From Oenanthe sinensis (Eukaryota; Streptophyta; Magnoliopsida; Apiales; Apiaceae), in assembly GCA_028671895.1 (NCBI GenBank), contig CM053794.1:21438501-21502500 (forward strand): DNA of 64,000 nucleotides, written 5' to 3'. Shown here one piece after another: positions 45,331-57,638 of the stretch; the stretch's first letter is position 1, and every line of letters begins with the position of its first letter. Made by a program: the position numbers and the translations under genes. Under the pieces are notes generated by a model, which did no database searches, was not told the DNA's origin, and was given only the letters and a program-made list of their open reading frames with translations.

Positions 45331-48200
45331 CCACTTCAACTCCAACAACTCTGTTGATCTCTCCACACCACTTATGGAACAAGCTCATGGACACCAGGTA
45401 TCAGTTCTTTCGAGATTGTCATTAATAGAATAACTTGCAGATCTTTGCTAAATAACTTGATGAATTCATTTTATCTAAGTTGGTTAGTAAACTTGGGATA
45501 TTATTTATTTGCATATTTGTTGGAAATCCCATCTGCAAGGAATTCATAAATGAGTTCCCAAGTATTAGATTGTTCATATTTAAAGGACTTGTGAATTTAT
45601 TTTAAATCCAGTACCTCATGCTTATTGCTACTAATTTAATTATCATGCTTACAATGTAATATGCATAAGTGGTAGTTAAATTATTTAGCATAAGTTAGAA
45701 GCATAATTATTTGCATGTTAAATATTTGATGAGTATTAGTCAAGATGTCTTGCTTAATTGCTCTGATATTTTGCTCTGATATTCTTAAATATTTTGTTAC
45801 AAATAATTGTGATACTTTTGATATTAGTGACAGTATTTAGAATTTCTGTTCTAAGTAATTAATGCATATTTCAAAACTCACTAATATTGGAAGACGAAGT
45901 ATTTTCTAAGTTATGTGTATAAAATTCTCAATATTTTATATACTTAGAAAATATTTCTAAATTTGAGTTTGTTTGCGAGGAATTGCAATTAGGATCACAA
46001 GTATTAAATGCCTATATTTAAAGGATTTGTGAATTTCTTTTCAACTATTTTCTCGAGCTTACGTACATCATTAATAATTGTTATCAGCATGCTTACAATG
46101 TGCTTGAGTGACAATTATTAGATATAGCGTAGGAAGTTAGATGCTAATATTCAATTTAATGAATATTTTAGTATTTAGCGAGTTTATTTTATCTTATTAA
46201 AATTATGGATTGAAGCAGTTCAATGATTAGTAGTTTCATAATTTTGATTTGATAAAATATAAGAAGCACAATTTCTTGCATCTTGAAATTATTGATAAAT
46301 ATCGAATAATTGGTATCAGCGTGCAATTAATTGTGATATTTTTAATATTAGTGATAACACAAGTTGTTTATCTGAAATCACTAATAATAAAAATATGTCT
46401 TAATGCTTATTGTTCTACTGAATGATTGCCATGCCTATTTGATTTATATATATGCATGTTATTGGTAATTGTTTAGTACAATATAAGTATTTAATTTATA
46501 TTGATTTATTTAAATTATGATGATATAAAACAATTCAGTGATATATTGGTTCCATGATTTAAGTAAATTAAAATAAATTCGCAGCATAATTATTCGTAGT
46601 ATAAATATTCTCTTTTATTACTTTGTGATAATTGAATAATATTTTATTACAAAATAATTGTGATATATTGATACTAATGGATTTGCTTAGTCTTTATACT
46701 AAGTAAAAATTGGTTTTTTTTGAAAAAGCCGTTAGTATTAGTATGTTTAGTTTTCTTTCTTTGACTGAATTATGAATCTGAATGTATTAAAAAGAAATTT
46801 TTGTCTGTTTCTTTTTCAAAACGTTTTATTCAAAAATGCATTCATTTTTCTATCAGTCTTAGAGAAGAAAACATCAAATTCTTTTCAAAACTTCTCTTTT
46901 GAGAATCATTTGATTTACAGCCCTACTTTGATTTCTAAATCCTAGGGTGTGAATCAAACTTTTCTTGAGGATAATCTTTCTTTAAATCTCAAAATATTTT
47001 ATCCTCTCTCCAAAGCTGGTTTTAAATGCTATATTTACAAAACCATTTTCTCTCTTAATTTTTCTTTTTAAAGTGGCAGAAACTTTGTGACTGCTATTTT
47101 ATTTGGAAAAATTGTTTTAACTTCGATGTATCAACCATTTGTAAAATGATTTGTTTTTAAATACTTGTGTCAATGTATGTTTCACATTGATTCTGAGTAA
47201 CTAAACAGTGGTTGTTGCTTTGAAGGCCTAGTACTGTATTGTTAAGCATTCATTCACCCCAATTGTCATGTTTTTATTTTAAGTCGGGGATACTATCAAG
47301 TGGACGAAAATGATGTAAATCATAATTGCATTATGAGTCGGAAAATCATAGCCTCCATCTGATAAGGATGTTTTGCAAAACTATTTTCAAAACATACAGT
47401 GCTTAGGTTTAAAGGAAAAGAGTCATTTTAATTGAGATAAAATTTGATAAAAGAGTTGAGTTTCTTATTTGGTATAAATTCTCGCGTTTTATTATGAGAA
47501 GTTTGCCTTATAAGAAATTCATAAGGGATAGAATTTTTCTCTGATACACTTTCTCGCGTTTTATTATGGGATAAGTATCTTAAAGAAAATTTCTATTCGT
47601 ATCATGTTCTTAAATGATAAATCTTTAGAACCGACAAAACTCTTTTATTACAAGTGTTTTAATGCAATCCATTACCATTCCTTCATATATTTTTCTTTCT
47701 CCTTGAGATGAAAAATATGTTTTGGAATGTTAAAGTGATTATTTCTTTATCTTATTTAATTGATTTTATCCGTTTAGCCCCCAGTGGCTACAGAAGCTGG
47801 CCAAGAGGTTGAAAATCCATCAATCTCTTACCCAGGCCTTAATATCAAACACTCATTCATCCACTTCCATATATTAACCCTTGGAGATATAAGGAACTTA
47901 TGTTAGTTAGAGGTTGATAAGGGAGAAACTGCACTTGATGCAGCAAATAAGGATGACGTCGGAAGTGCACCCACAGCTCTACCTCCAGTGATGTAAAGAA
48001 GTATATAACTGAGGTATCTGTAAGCTCATCTGTATCTTCTCAAAAGGATGCAGAGCTGAAAAGGCAATAAAACTGTCTCCGGAATCATTCTCTCAACAGG
48101 GTGAGTCCATTGAAATTCGCTCGTCAGCCAGAGCATCTTGTAATGAGTCAAGCACACCACCGGCACTCACGCTGATGGTAAGCCTAAACAGATAGATTCT
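45331..48200 (+). other. Element III non-coding 3' region
   Basis: AT-rich sequence between pol and the extra-ORF remnant, with no open frame of note. Parts are homologous, in inverted orientation, to 60250-62100 of element IV (for example AATGTATGTTTCACAT near 47170 and its complement near 60985), so the region is an old shared component of both families. Confidence 0.65.
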
Positions 48201-48225
48201 AGGTACACATTGCAAGAAGTGCACA

Positions 48226-48615
48226 GTGAGAGGTATAGGCATGTTAACAAAACACCCGTCATTGGGTTACGAGGGAAAAGTAGACTCTAAATTACCATTC
48301 ATTACATTGTCTACTACGTCGCCCCTCCTGGAAGGAACATTTCCAGATCCTGAAAAGGAATGTCCACCTCCCGTTTACGATAAGGTGGGAGGCAACTCCT
48401 TGATAGAACAAGGCAGGATTCCCAAAAAGATTTTAAAATCTTGGGATAACCTATCTCAAAGAGGTGAGGCTCCACTAGACAGTGATTTAGCAATTGCTAT
48501 TGAGTCTGGTGTGAAACAATGCTTATGCATGAAAGATCAAGAACATCTCTATGAGACAATTCTCCACTTGATAGTGATTCAGTTCATATTGATGAATCAG
48601 GTGATGAGAATATGA
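48226..48615 (+). pseudogene. Element III remnant of the extra ORF
   Basis: A 129-codon open stretch contains LKSWDNLSQRG followed by an acidic run and LAIAIESG. This resembles the duplicated SW...QRG...LAI module of element II's extra ORF (36860-37450). It therefore looks like a decayed version of the same gene, in the same place between pol and the 3' LTR. No function is known to me. Confidence 0.45.
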
Positions 48616-48929
48616 ATGAATTGACGGATTTCACTTGCAGGTACAGAAGGCTATATTTGAAATGCAGAGTGAAATGAGAGAGAGAAACACTTAAGTGAAA
48701 GTGAGGGAGAGATACACTTGAGTGAGAGATAGGGAGAGAAAGAGTGAAACACTTAAAATGCTCAATTCTAAAGTGTAAACACCAACAGAACGTAGTAGAA
48801 GTGAGGAAACCACAAGCCAAACACTTACCCTTGCTACTTGCTACTTCTGAAAGAAAAGTTACTATATTTTTTCCCGTTCAACGATAGACGAGAACCTTCT
48901 TTGGAAGACAAACCATTCAAAATGGGCCA

Positions 48930-49572
48930 TTGGAGGATTCCTCAACTAAGGGGGAGAAGTTAGTACAAGAAATATGTGAAAAGGAAGTCTTATCTATCTT
49001 ATATTCTTTGGGGAGAAGCTTCAAGAAACATGAGTCTCATATGAAGAAGAAGTTAGGTTTCTTTTCAATGGAAGATTCTTGCAAAAGAAAGTCCAGTGGA
49101 GGAATCCTGATCTAAGATGGACGAGAAAAGAGAAGAAGAAAATCTTACTCTCCGGTGTGCAACATTGAATAACTAAGTGGGAGAGGAAGAAGAAGCAGAA
49201 TCACATTCTCAGGGGGAGAACATTATTTGAGCAATGTTCTATATTTTATTGAAGATGTTCCCAAGAATTTTGATTCTTATGAAGCTCAGTTTATGATAAG
49301 TTCTTTAGAGGTCAGTCAATGAAGGATTTTGAAGCAGAGAAAAGCTCAAACACAGAGGAATGAAGATGATATCTATTGAAGATGCGTTCAGTGCTAAATG
49401 AACACTCATTTTCTATTTCTCTTTACTTTATAGAAATCTGGAAATGTATTATATGATCCAGAACCTAAGTAGTATTATTTACAAGTCTAGAGCATTAATA
49501 TTTTCTTGTAGTTAGTTGAGTTATCCTCTAGGGATTTGCTTGTTAATCTCTACCAAACAAATAGGGGGAGAT
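48930..49572 (+). other. Element III multiple polypurine tracts
   Basis: AAGGGGGAGAAG at about 48949, AAGTGGGAGAGGAAG at 49175, AGGGGGAGAA at 49211 and ATAGGGGGAGAT at 49561-49572. The last abuts the 3' LTR. Confidence 0.8.
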
Positions 49573-51413
49573 TGAAAGGCTGTATGTATAGACCTATATG
49601 TAACATAGGGTTATAACTCAACACAAGAACAGGACGTGTAAATAATATGAAGTTATCACCGGAATCAGGAAGACATGAAGACTTGGTAAAGACAAAGGAT
49701 AAAGAAGAAATCTACAGACTTGAAGCATTAGCTCATTGGAAGAAGTTCATTAATATGTTCATGCCTCAATGAAGAATAAAGGTTGAAGTATTCAAGGATG
49801 TGGAAGCAGTGAAGCAGTTGTCAAAGTACCAGAAAGATTTTAGTGATCCAAATCTGCGAATCAGTCAAGCAATGAATTGCAGAGCTCAAGTACAGGAATC
49901 GAGAAGATAGAATATACGGCAAATACAAAGAATCAAAATATTAGATGGAATCTTGGAGTCTACTATAGATTGCTGGAGGAAGTTCATTCATATGTTCAGA
50001 CTTCAGTGAAGGATAAAGTTCGAAGATGTTCAGGGTTTCAGATAATTTTGTGGTTCAGCATAAGTGCTAGAGGATTCCAATGTACTTACAATCGAAGCAC
50101 TTCTAATCAACAAGGAACAAAGTCAATTGTATTGTAAAGAAGATGTGAAGATCAAGATCGTGTTAGTCGTTTGTGAACCAGACCAGTTGCACCAAACGTC
50201 AGCACAAAAGAGATTGAGAATTGCATCTATGAATGAGAAGAATTGACTATTTACTGAAATGGGTAACAAGTGAAGTGGTATATGATGAAGCTCAGAATAA
50301 TCAAGGAAATATTTATTAGACTTGGTTGCAGTGGAAGAAAATATATTAAGGGCTTATCAGGTTCGAATTTGGCTAAGTAAAGAAGACTACAGAAGCTGTA
50401 TCCAGAAGTCAACTTGGTCATTGGTCAAGCTATTTCGTCTTATTCCTATTTTTTCCTATTCACAGATGGTTAACAACCATCGGGTGAATTCAAAGAATTG
50501 GTGAAAAATGAATGAACAAAGAAACAAGCCACTAGCCGATAGTTACTATCGGAAAAGAATTAAAAAGAATATTCCCGATAGTTGCTAAGACTATTAATTC
50601 CGATAGTTAATAACTCTTGGAATAATTCCGATAGTTAATAACTCTTGGAATAATTCCGATAGTTACTCAGCTTGAATTAATTGAATTCATTCTAAATTGT
50701 TTTAAGTGTCCGATGGTTATTCTACAGACTCATCGATACTTAAACAATTAATCAGCAAATTGTTCCCGATACTTATGAAGAAACAGAAGTGAGAAGCAGC
50801 TCAGTTACTTAGACCACATGAAGCCACGTAGCTGTACTGAAAAAGTCTACACATAAATTGAAGCAGAGCCATTCATTTGAGTCAGTCTTCAACAACACTA
50901 CAAAAATAACCAGAGAGAGAGAAGGCGAAGCCGGAGATGAGAGACACCAGAAAAATCTATACCTCCTCACCGGAGATGTATCAGTGATCGGTTCCTTAAT
51001 GAAAACTGTTCAGGCCCACTATATATCACTCTCTACGGTCTTAGTTTCCTTTGTACTGATCTAGAAATACTTGTATAGGAAATTGAGAGTTATATGTCTT
51101 TGTTAAGCAGAGAAGAACTTGTTCTTCGGACCGGATTTGTTGACCGGGTGTAGCAACCTCAGGGTTTATATTTATCAAATGATATATTCCTCGAATCTTG
51201 TGTTGTTTATTTTCCTGCTGATTTTCTAGAACCGAAATGATTAATCCTAAACACAGAAAATTAGTTAACAGCTCCGTAAACACTATTCACCTCAAGAACA
51301 CGAGCCCACTAACCGAACTCTAAATTATTTATCCGCAAAAGATTCGAAAGAATTTTTTAATTTAGTGAGTATCGTATTCAACCCCCCTTCTACGATACTT
51401 CCAGGGCCTAACA
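49573..51413 (+). repeat. Element III 3' LTR
   Basis: It is 1841 bp, TGAAAGGCTG to CCTAACA, about 98.5% identical to the 5' LTR. The CCGATAGTTA cluster is at about 50535-50670. Confidence 0.92.
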
Positions 51414-51418
51414 GACTT

Positions 51419-53833
51419 TGATAGAATAGATTGGAAAATGTCTTCATGAGCCTCCATCAGAGTCTGTCCTCCCATATCACTGGGGTTCTCATCAGCCTTT
51501 TGGTGAGTTGTCAAGGAGGGCCTAACAGCATACTCCCTTGCCCCACTATCACCCAACCTCTGACTAGGTGGTTCTTGTATGGGTGAGGCAAACTGAGCAT
51601 CTTTATCACTAGTCACCATTGGTGCACTAGTCCCAACCTCCAACTGCCTTGCATCACCTGCTACCTCCTGTGGTTCTACCATAGTTAATGCATCCAAGTG
51701 TCCATTGAGAAACATCCTGGCATGGAGTGCATTGATGGCCTGGGCAAAAGTCAAGTGAAAGGAATCCTGTAGTTCCCTTACAATCTTGTGATAATGTGAG
51801 CCCTTGAGTTGATCCAATCTACTTTCATAGGTCGGATAGATGTATTTATTGGCCACCTTACCTACATTTTGGACAAGAAAATCAACCACCTTTCTTGGAA
51901 ATGGCTGAATAGTAGAAATCCAATCAATAGCTGTCCTGTAGGTAATCCCTTGATCCCAAATTGCTTCATAGTCAAAAACTGGTTGCTCAATCTCAGTCTC
52001 CAACTCAGCAACAAACTCTGATTCTCTCCTTTTGTAGATCTTAAACTTTTTAGGCTTCTTCGTGACTGGCACACCTAGTGCTTTGAGAACTTCAGATGTT
52101 CTGCCTTCTATGAGCCCAGCTGTTTTTTCTTGGAATGAAGAGTTGAATAGGTAGCTGTATAGAGTTTTGACCACATCCTGTGCAGACATTTGTAGCTCCT
52201 TTTCCATTCTCTTCCTTAGGGCTTCATAGGTTGAAAGAAAATCCAAGACTTGAGATTTAGTCTGATGTTTCTCTAGATCTTCAACTGATTCCACCAAAGG
52301 ATATAAGAATAGCAGTGCCTCGTCACTTGGAGTAATGATCTCATCAATTAGACTTGAGGTTGCATCCAATGGCATTCCTTCCCAAAATATGTCATGATCA
52401 GAGTCTAAAGGCAGTCTAGACTCTGACTCAACATTAGACTCTGGTTCAGGTAATTTCGTGCTTTCAGAGTCTGGCTCTGCAGGAGCCTTGGGAGCATCTG
52501 TTTCCTGTAAAACAGGGTTAGTAATAATAATAGGCTTGTGTGTGTGTGCAGAACAAGCCTTCCTCAACCTTCTGTACTTCTGAGCAAAAGATTTCTCAAG
52601 AGATTCAATTTGAGAATCTTGAGGTGCACTCCTAAGTTTTTCAGAGTCTGTAGCCTTTGGAGAGTCTACAGACTTGGCTTGAGGGTTAGAATCAAGTGTT
52701 TAATGACCTTCTTTTAGCAAAGAAAGACCTTCAACAACTTGTTTCTCCAAAGGGTTGAGCTCCTCATCACTGTGCTCATCTATAAGCCTAGTTTGAATCA
52801 ATTTTCTCCTATTTACAACTGGTGCCTGTTGAGAGACACCAGAGGTTGGTTTCTTTTTGGATTTTAGTTTGGAAGATTGTGTAATTGAAGGGGATTGGGT
52901 GACTGGGGTAGGTGCAGGGGGACTCTCCATTACTTGATCCTGCACCATGTCACCACCAAAAAAAGAAGCATTGTCGATAGAAGGTTTGTAGGTTGAGAGT
53001 TTTACCTTCATTACCTATGGATAAGTCATGGCAGGTAGACTCTTCTTCTTTTCATCAATTCTCTTAATATCATAGAATATCCTCATTTGATGTTTATATG
53101 TCTGCACACAGCAATCATCTGCCAACTTGGTTGACATGTCAGGAATGAAGTGGTTGAGGAGAATCATAAGAAATCTATGATAGTAGACTTTCTTCCTCCC
53201 CTCATGCACATTGTTTAATTTTGCTCCCATTTGAGTGAGCAACATATCACCAGTATTGATTACTTTATCAAATAGGAGACTGTGACCAATTTGATAAGTA
53301 ATAGCAGTAATAACATCAAATCCACTACACTTACCAGTAAAACACTTAGCAATTTGATCAAAGAAAAAGGACCATTCTTTTCTCAAATAGGGCCGAGTTA
53401 ACTTACTCATGTTATCTAGACTACCAGAATAACCTAGTGATTTAAACATATCTTTAATTTCAGCATCAGAAATAGTTTCATCAAAAGGTTGTTTAACGGG
53501 TAATTTAAACAAAGAATTAATAACATCAGCAGTAACATCAAATGTAAAATCACCAAAGGTAAACATTATTTTACCTGGTTGATCCTGAGAAGGATCAACT
53601 ACCTTTGCAGAACTCCAAGCTTTTGAGACAGCATCCATATGAATCACCGGAGATGCTTTCAGAATATAATTGAGCTCAGATTGCTCCATGAAATACATCA
53701 TTGGGAAGTAGTCAGCGTCTACTCCCTTTTTGTCTCCAAGAGCAGCAACATGATTTGTAGTCATGAAGTCAAAATCCCCAAAAGTAAATGCAATCGCTTT
53801 GGGTCCCCTCATGACAGTAGAAATTGCAGCCAA
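51419..53833 (-). pseudogene. Element II extra ORF, N-terminal part
   Basis: The frame starts at ATG 53831-53833 (MAAISTVMRGP) and keeps one phase to 51419, with in-frame stops only at 53015-53017 and 52700-52702. The first 270 residues form a compact, mixed alpha/beta-looking domain with two FGDF motifs. A proline/serine/lysine-rich linker follows, then an acidic stretch rich in SES/ESE, then a helical domain with IWDQGITYRTAIDW. It continues in phase at 37901 across element III. The start lies about 450 bp beyond the end of pol, so it would need its own translation mechanism or a spliced RNA. Its position matches the Sirevirus envelope-like gene, but I see no signal peptide or membrane anchor, so an envelope role is not supported here. 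Confidence 0.75.
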
Positions 53834-54286
53834 TTGAAGATGTCGAGTTGAAAGTGATGAACAAGCTTGAGAAAATTAGCTAGGGTTCGTAAAAAGCTCT
53901 GTGATTAATTCTGCCTTAAAAAAATAGCAATAAACAAGTGAGTAGAATGTATGAAATTTTCTATTTTGATTGAATTGCATACAATACACACGAGTCTACA
54001 GCCTATTTCCAGTCAAAAATAATTGTTACCGCCTATTTCAAGTCATTTGAACAATTTAAACTCAATCAGAGTGTGCAGGCGCGAATTTTAACCGATTCAG
54101 AGTCTAGGCGATATTTTTCTCAGAGTCTACAGACTCGTCAGAGTCTACAGACTCGTCAGAGTCTAAAAACTAGACTCTGTCAAGATAAAGTACCAAACAA
54201 AATTTTGCAATAATAATTAATCATAGTGTGTTAAGACAGGGACTATAATTAAAGTACATACCCTGCTTCTTGTACTTATTGATCAC

Positions 54287-56171
54287 TTACATATTTAACA
54301 TACCTAATTCACCTACTAGTCTGAGAAAGGTAGACTCATCAAGTGGTTTTGTCAAAATGTCTGCAATCTGTCTATCAGTTGGAACATAGTGAAGTGTCAC
54401 AGTACATTTTCAACATGTTCTCTAATAAAGTGATACCTGACATCAATGTGCTTTGTTCTGGAGTGTTGGTCTGGATTCTCTGCAATTTTAATAGCACTAG
54501 TATTATCACAATACATAGGAATATTTGAGAATGTTAGTCCATAATCAAGTAATTGATTTCTCATCCACAGAATTTGAGCACAACAACTTCCAGCTGCAAT
54601 GTATTCAGCCTCAGCTGTTGAGGTTGATAAAGTATGTTGTTTCTTGCTAAACTAAGAAATTAATATGTTGCCAAGAAACTGGCATTGTCCTGTTTTGCTT
54701 TTCCTGTCTACTTTGCATCCTGCATAGTCAGAATCTGAATAGCCAATTAGTGAAAAATCTGACTCTCTAGGATACCGAAGTCCAAGAGTTTGTGCCCCCT
54801 TGAGATATCTAAAAATTCTTTTCACAGCTATTAAATGTGATTCTCTAGGGTCAGCTTGAAATCTAGCACACAGACAAGTTGCAAACATTATATCTGGTCT
54901 ACTAGCAGTTAAATATAACAATGAGCCAATCATACCTCTGTAGCTAGTGTTGTCAATTTTCTTACCCTTTGGGTCAGATTCTAGCTTAGTGGCTATTGAC
55001 ATGGGAGTTTTATCAGTTGCAGAATCTTGCATATCAAACTTCTTCAACAGTTCTTTTACGTACTTTGTTTGATTGATGAAAATTCCATCATCATTCTGTT
55101 TGACTTGAAGCCCCAAAAAGAAGTTTAATTCTCCCATCATGCTCATTTCATAATTTGACTGCATTAGTTGACTAAACTTTTCACAGAGATTATCATTAGT
55201 AGATCCAAATATAATATCATCAACATAAATTTGGACAAGCAAAATATCACCTTTATATTTTCTAATAAAGAGAGTTTTATCAATGGTACCTCTTGTGAAT
55301 CCATTTTCAAGAAGAAATTTTGAAAGAGTTTCATACCATGCTCTAGGTGCTTGCTTCAATCCATATAGTGCTTTGTCTAACCTGTAAACATGATCAGGAA
55401 ACTTTGGATCAACAAATCCTGGTGGTTGCTCCACATAGACTTCTTCTTCCAATTCTCCATTTAATAAAGCACTTTTCACATCCATCTGATACACCTTGAA
55501 TTTTGAATGAGCTGCAAAGGCCAGAAACATTCTAATAGCTTCTAATCTTGCTACTGGTTCAAAAGTTTCATCATAGTCAATTCCTTCCTCCTGTGAGTAT
55601 CCTTTTGCAACTAGCCTTGCTTTGTTTCTGATTACAGTTCCATTCTCATCAAGTTTGTTTCTGTACACCCATTTTGCACCAACCACTGATCTATCTCTAG
55701 GTCTTGGTACAAGTTTCCACACTTTATTTCTCTCAAATTCATTCAATTCTTCTAACATTGCAATAATCCAATCAGGGTCTTGCAAGGCTTCCTTAAATTT
55801 TTTGGGTTCATTCTTTGAGAGAAAACAGCTATAAAGACATTCATTTTGAGTGGTTGTTCTTGTTTGTACACCACTCTCAGGATCACCAATTATCAAGTCA
55901 GGAGTGTGATTCCTTGTCCATTTTCTAGCAGGTGGAAGATTGGTTCTTGAACTTGAAGCTCCCCCTAAGTTTCTTGACTCTGACAATGATTCAGAGTTGC
56001 TTGATCCAGACCCTGATGAGTCAGACTCTGTCTGTCTAGACCCTGTCTGGGTAGACCCTGACTGGGTAGACCCTGACCTATTAGACTCTGAATTATTTGG
56101 AGTTGAATTTTCTGGCTCCCCCTCAGAATGTGCAGGTTCCTTTGTTTGTTCAGGAGTTATTTGAGGGTCTT
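54287..56171 (-). pseudogene. Element II pol: linker, reverse transcriptase, RNase H
   Basis: On the minus strand the frame enters from element IV at 56171 through a serine-rich linker with SGSTQ-type repeats (56030-56090). It then gives an almost complete Copia reverse transcriptase with YVDD at 55216-55227, and the thumb and RNase H start. The open frame from 55986 reaches 54652, where a tryptophan codon has become TAG. RNase H continues in the same phase until a one-base loss near 54402-54406, and ends with TAA at 54287. With only two breaks this is the best-preserved pol in the window. Integrase, protease and gag lie beyond element IV, outside the window. Confidence 0.92.
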
Positions 56172-57638
56172 TGTTGGGTCCCGGAGATCGTAGAGGGGGG
56201 TGAATACGATTCCCAAATTAAAAAAATAACTATTAATTATTTTTGGGACAACATAAAAATTACTTTGGTTCAAACCCGGGTACTGTTCATCATCTTCTTC
56301 AACCTCAAGAACACCATTAAAATAACCAAGATAATGAACGGTAAATCATCCAAAACACACAACACAACAAGGTCCAAGAATATTACTTCATATTCATTGA
56401 AGTGGGGTAGATGCTACAAACAAGTTCAAGAACATAAGCTCAAGAACACAACAAAGAAGTGATTTTTGTCTCCTCTAAAACTATTACATTTTGTAGATCT
56501 AGGAGACAAAAATCAGCCCTATCTTCTATACAAGATTTAACAAGTGTTTTCAATAGAAGAATAGAGGAGTGGTATAGATAAAGAACATTATGGCTACAAA
56601 TATATTCAACATCTAGTTCGGCCATGGGGGAGAGAAAAATAATTTTTCTCTCTCCCCTTTTTCTTCTCTCATCCGAATACACACCCTGACCACACTAAAA
56701 TTGAGGCTTGAGTTTCTTCTTTTATTACAGAAAAAGGTGTAGCTTTTTGCTTTTTCCACCTTTTACTCTTGTCCACTCAAATCATATCTTCAAAGTCATG
56801 TGCCAAGCATGCCTTTGGAAATATTTAATGTAAAAGTAATATTTAATAAATATATAAAATATAAATAAAGAATATCTTTATTTACAAAATATATAAATAA
56901 TTAAATAGATACTTTATTTAATTAAATTAAATATTTTCATTCCACTCTTCAATTTGTGTAGACTTCCTTATCCAAATACTTGGCCCCGTATACGTGACTC
57001 CACCACGTCCAAGTATTTGGCCTTCTAATCTGTGAAGCTTTAGTAAGATCCAATCAGGTTGTGCCGTCTGTCCCTTATCCATTAGGCTGACATTTCTCCA
57101 ACACTGATTTACCACCTTTGTTGATCCTCTACATGACTCAAGAAAACCAACAACTTTAGATTGATTAAAATCATATTAACCGACGAGAGCTTGCCTTCAA
57201 TGTCCTGACACTTTATGCAACGGTCTGGTTCATAAGTGACTAGTCTTGATAGGGGCTCTTGATTCCGAACATGATTCCACATTCTTCTTTGCAAACCTTA
57301 CTTGTAGCTTCGATTGTAATGCACTAAAAGCTTCATAGACTAAGACAATCTTTTGTAGCTTCCACATCCTTGAATAGATGTCAATATCTTTTATTCTCCA
57401 CTGAGGCATGAACATGTTAATGAACTTCTTCCAGTGAGCTTCAAGTCTGTTGATGATCCTTTGATACTTTGTCTTAACTGAATTCTGTGATCCAAGATTT
57501 CTGTGCACCTGCATATTATTACATGTCCTGTTCTATTATTGAGTTATCATCAACCATTACATAGAGATTACATTTAGCATTCCTAGTACACATGAAAGTG
57601 CAGTGAGATATTTCCCTTCACTCCTATCTCCCCTTTCA
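56172..57638 (-). repeat. Element IV 3' LTR
   Basis: It is 1467 bp; on the minus strand it starts TGAAAGGGGA after ATAGGGGGAGAT and ends GGGACCCAACA. It is related to the element III LTR over its first 300-400 bp (shared AACAGGAC, CACTGGAAGAAGTTCATTAA and AAGGATGTGGAAGC). A long inverted repeat lies at 56972-57020. Confidence 0.85.
56972..57020. repeat. Nested palindrome in the element IV LTR
   Basis: Outer arms CCAAATACTTGG (56972-56983) and CCAAGTATTTGG (57009-57020) are perfect inverted repeats. Inner arms ACGTG (56992-56996) and CACGT (57004-57008) also pair and each contains an ACGT core. Confidence 0.85.

Larger units (their letters stand above)
37902..51413 (+). mobile_element. Copia element III, young insertion with degenerate coding
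   Basis: LTRs at 37902-39757 and 49573-51413 bracket a tRNA-Met primer site, remnants of gag, integrase, reverse transcriptase and RNase H in that order, a long 3' region and four polypurine tracts. The target duplication is GACTC (37897-37901) against GACTT (51414-51418). The LTRs differ at about 28 substitutions and one roughly 15-bp gap by eye, about 1.5%. Yet the internal region has almost no open frame over 100 codons. It sits inside the extra ORF of element II. Confidence 0.9.
30067..56171 (-). mobile_element. Copia element II with long extra ORF, carrying nested elements
   Basis: Read on the minus strand: pol (56171-54287), a spacer, a very long extra reading frame (53833-30942 with two nested insertions), a purine tract and the 3' LTR (30816-30067). 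The putative target duplication copy AATCG is at 30062-30066. Its 5' part lies beyond element IV, which interrupts the linker between integrase and reverse transcriptase at 56171. The extra frame downstream of pol occupies the place of the envelope-like gene of Sireviruses. Confidence 0.82.

Noticed and set aside
40903..49115. Element III open frames as independent host genes
   Set aside because: All lie between matching LTRs and align in order with Copia domains or with the 3' region of element IV.
51419..53833. Calling the extra ORF an envelope glycoprotein
   Set aside because: No signal peptide, membrane anchor or glycoprotein pattern is visible; only its position resembles the envelope-like gene of Sireviruses.
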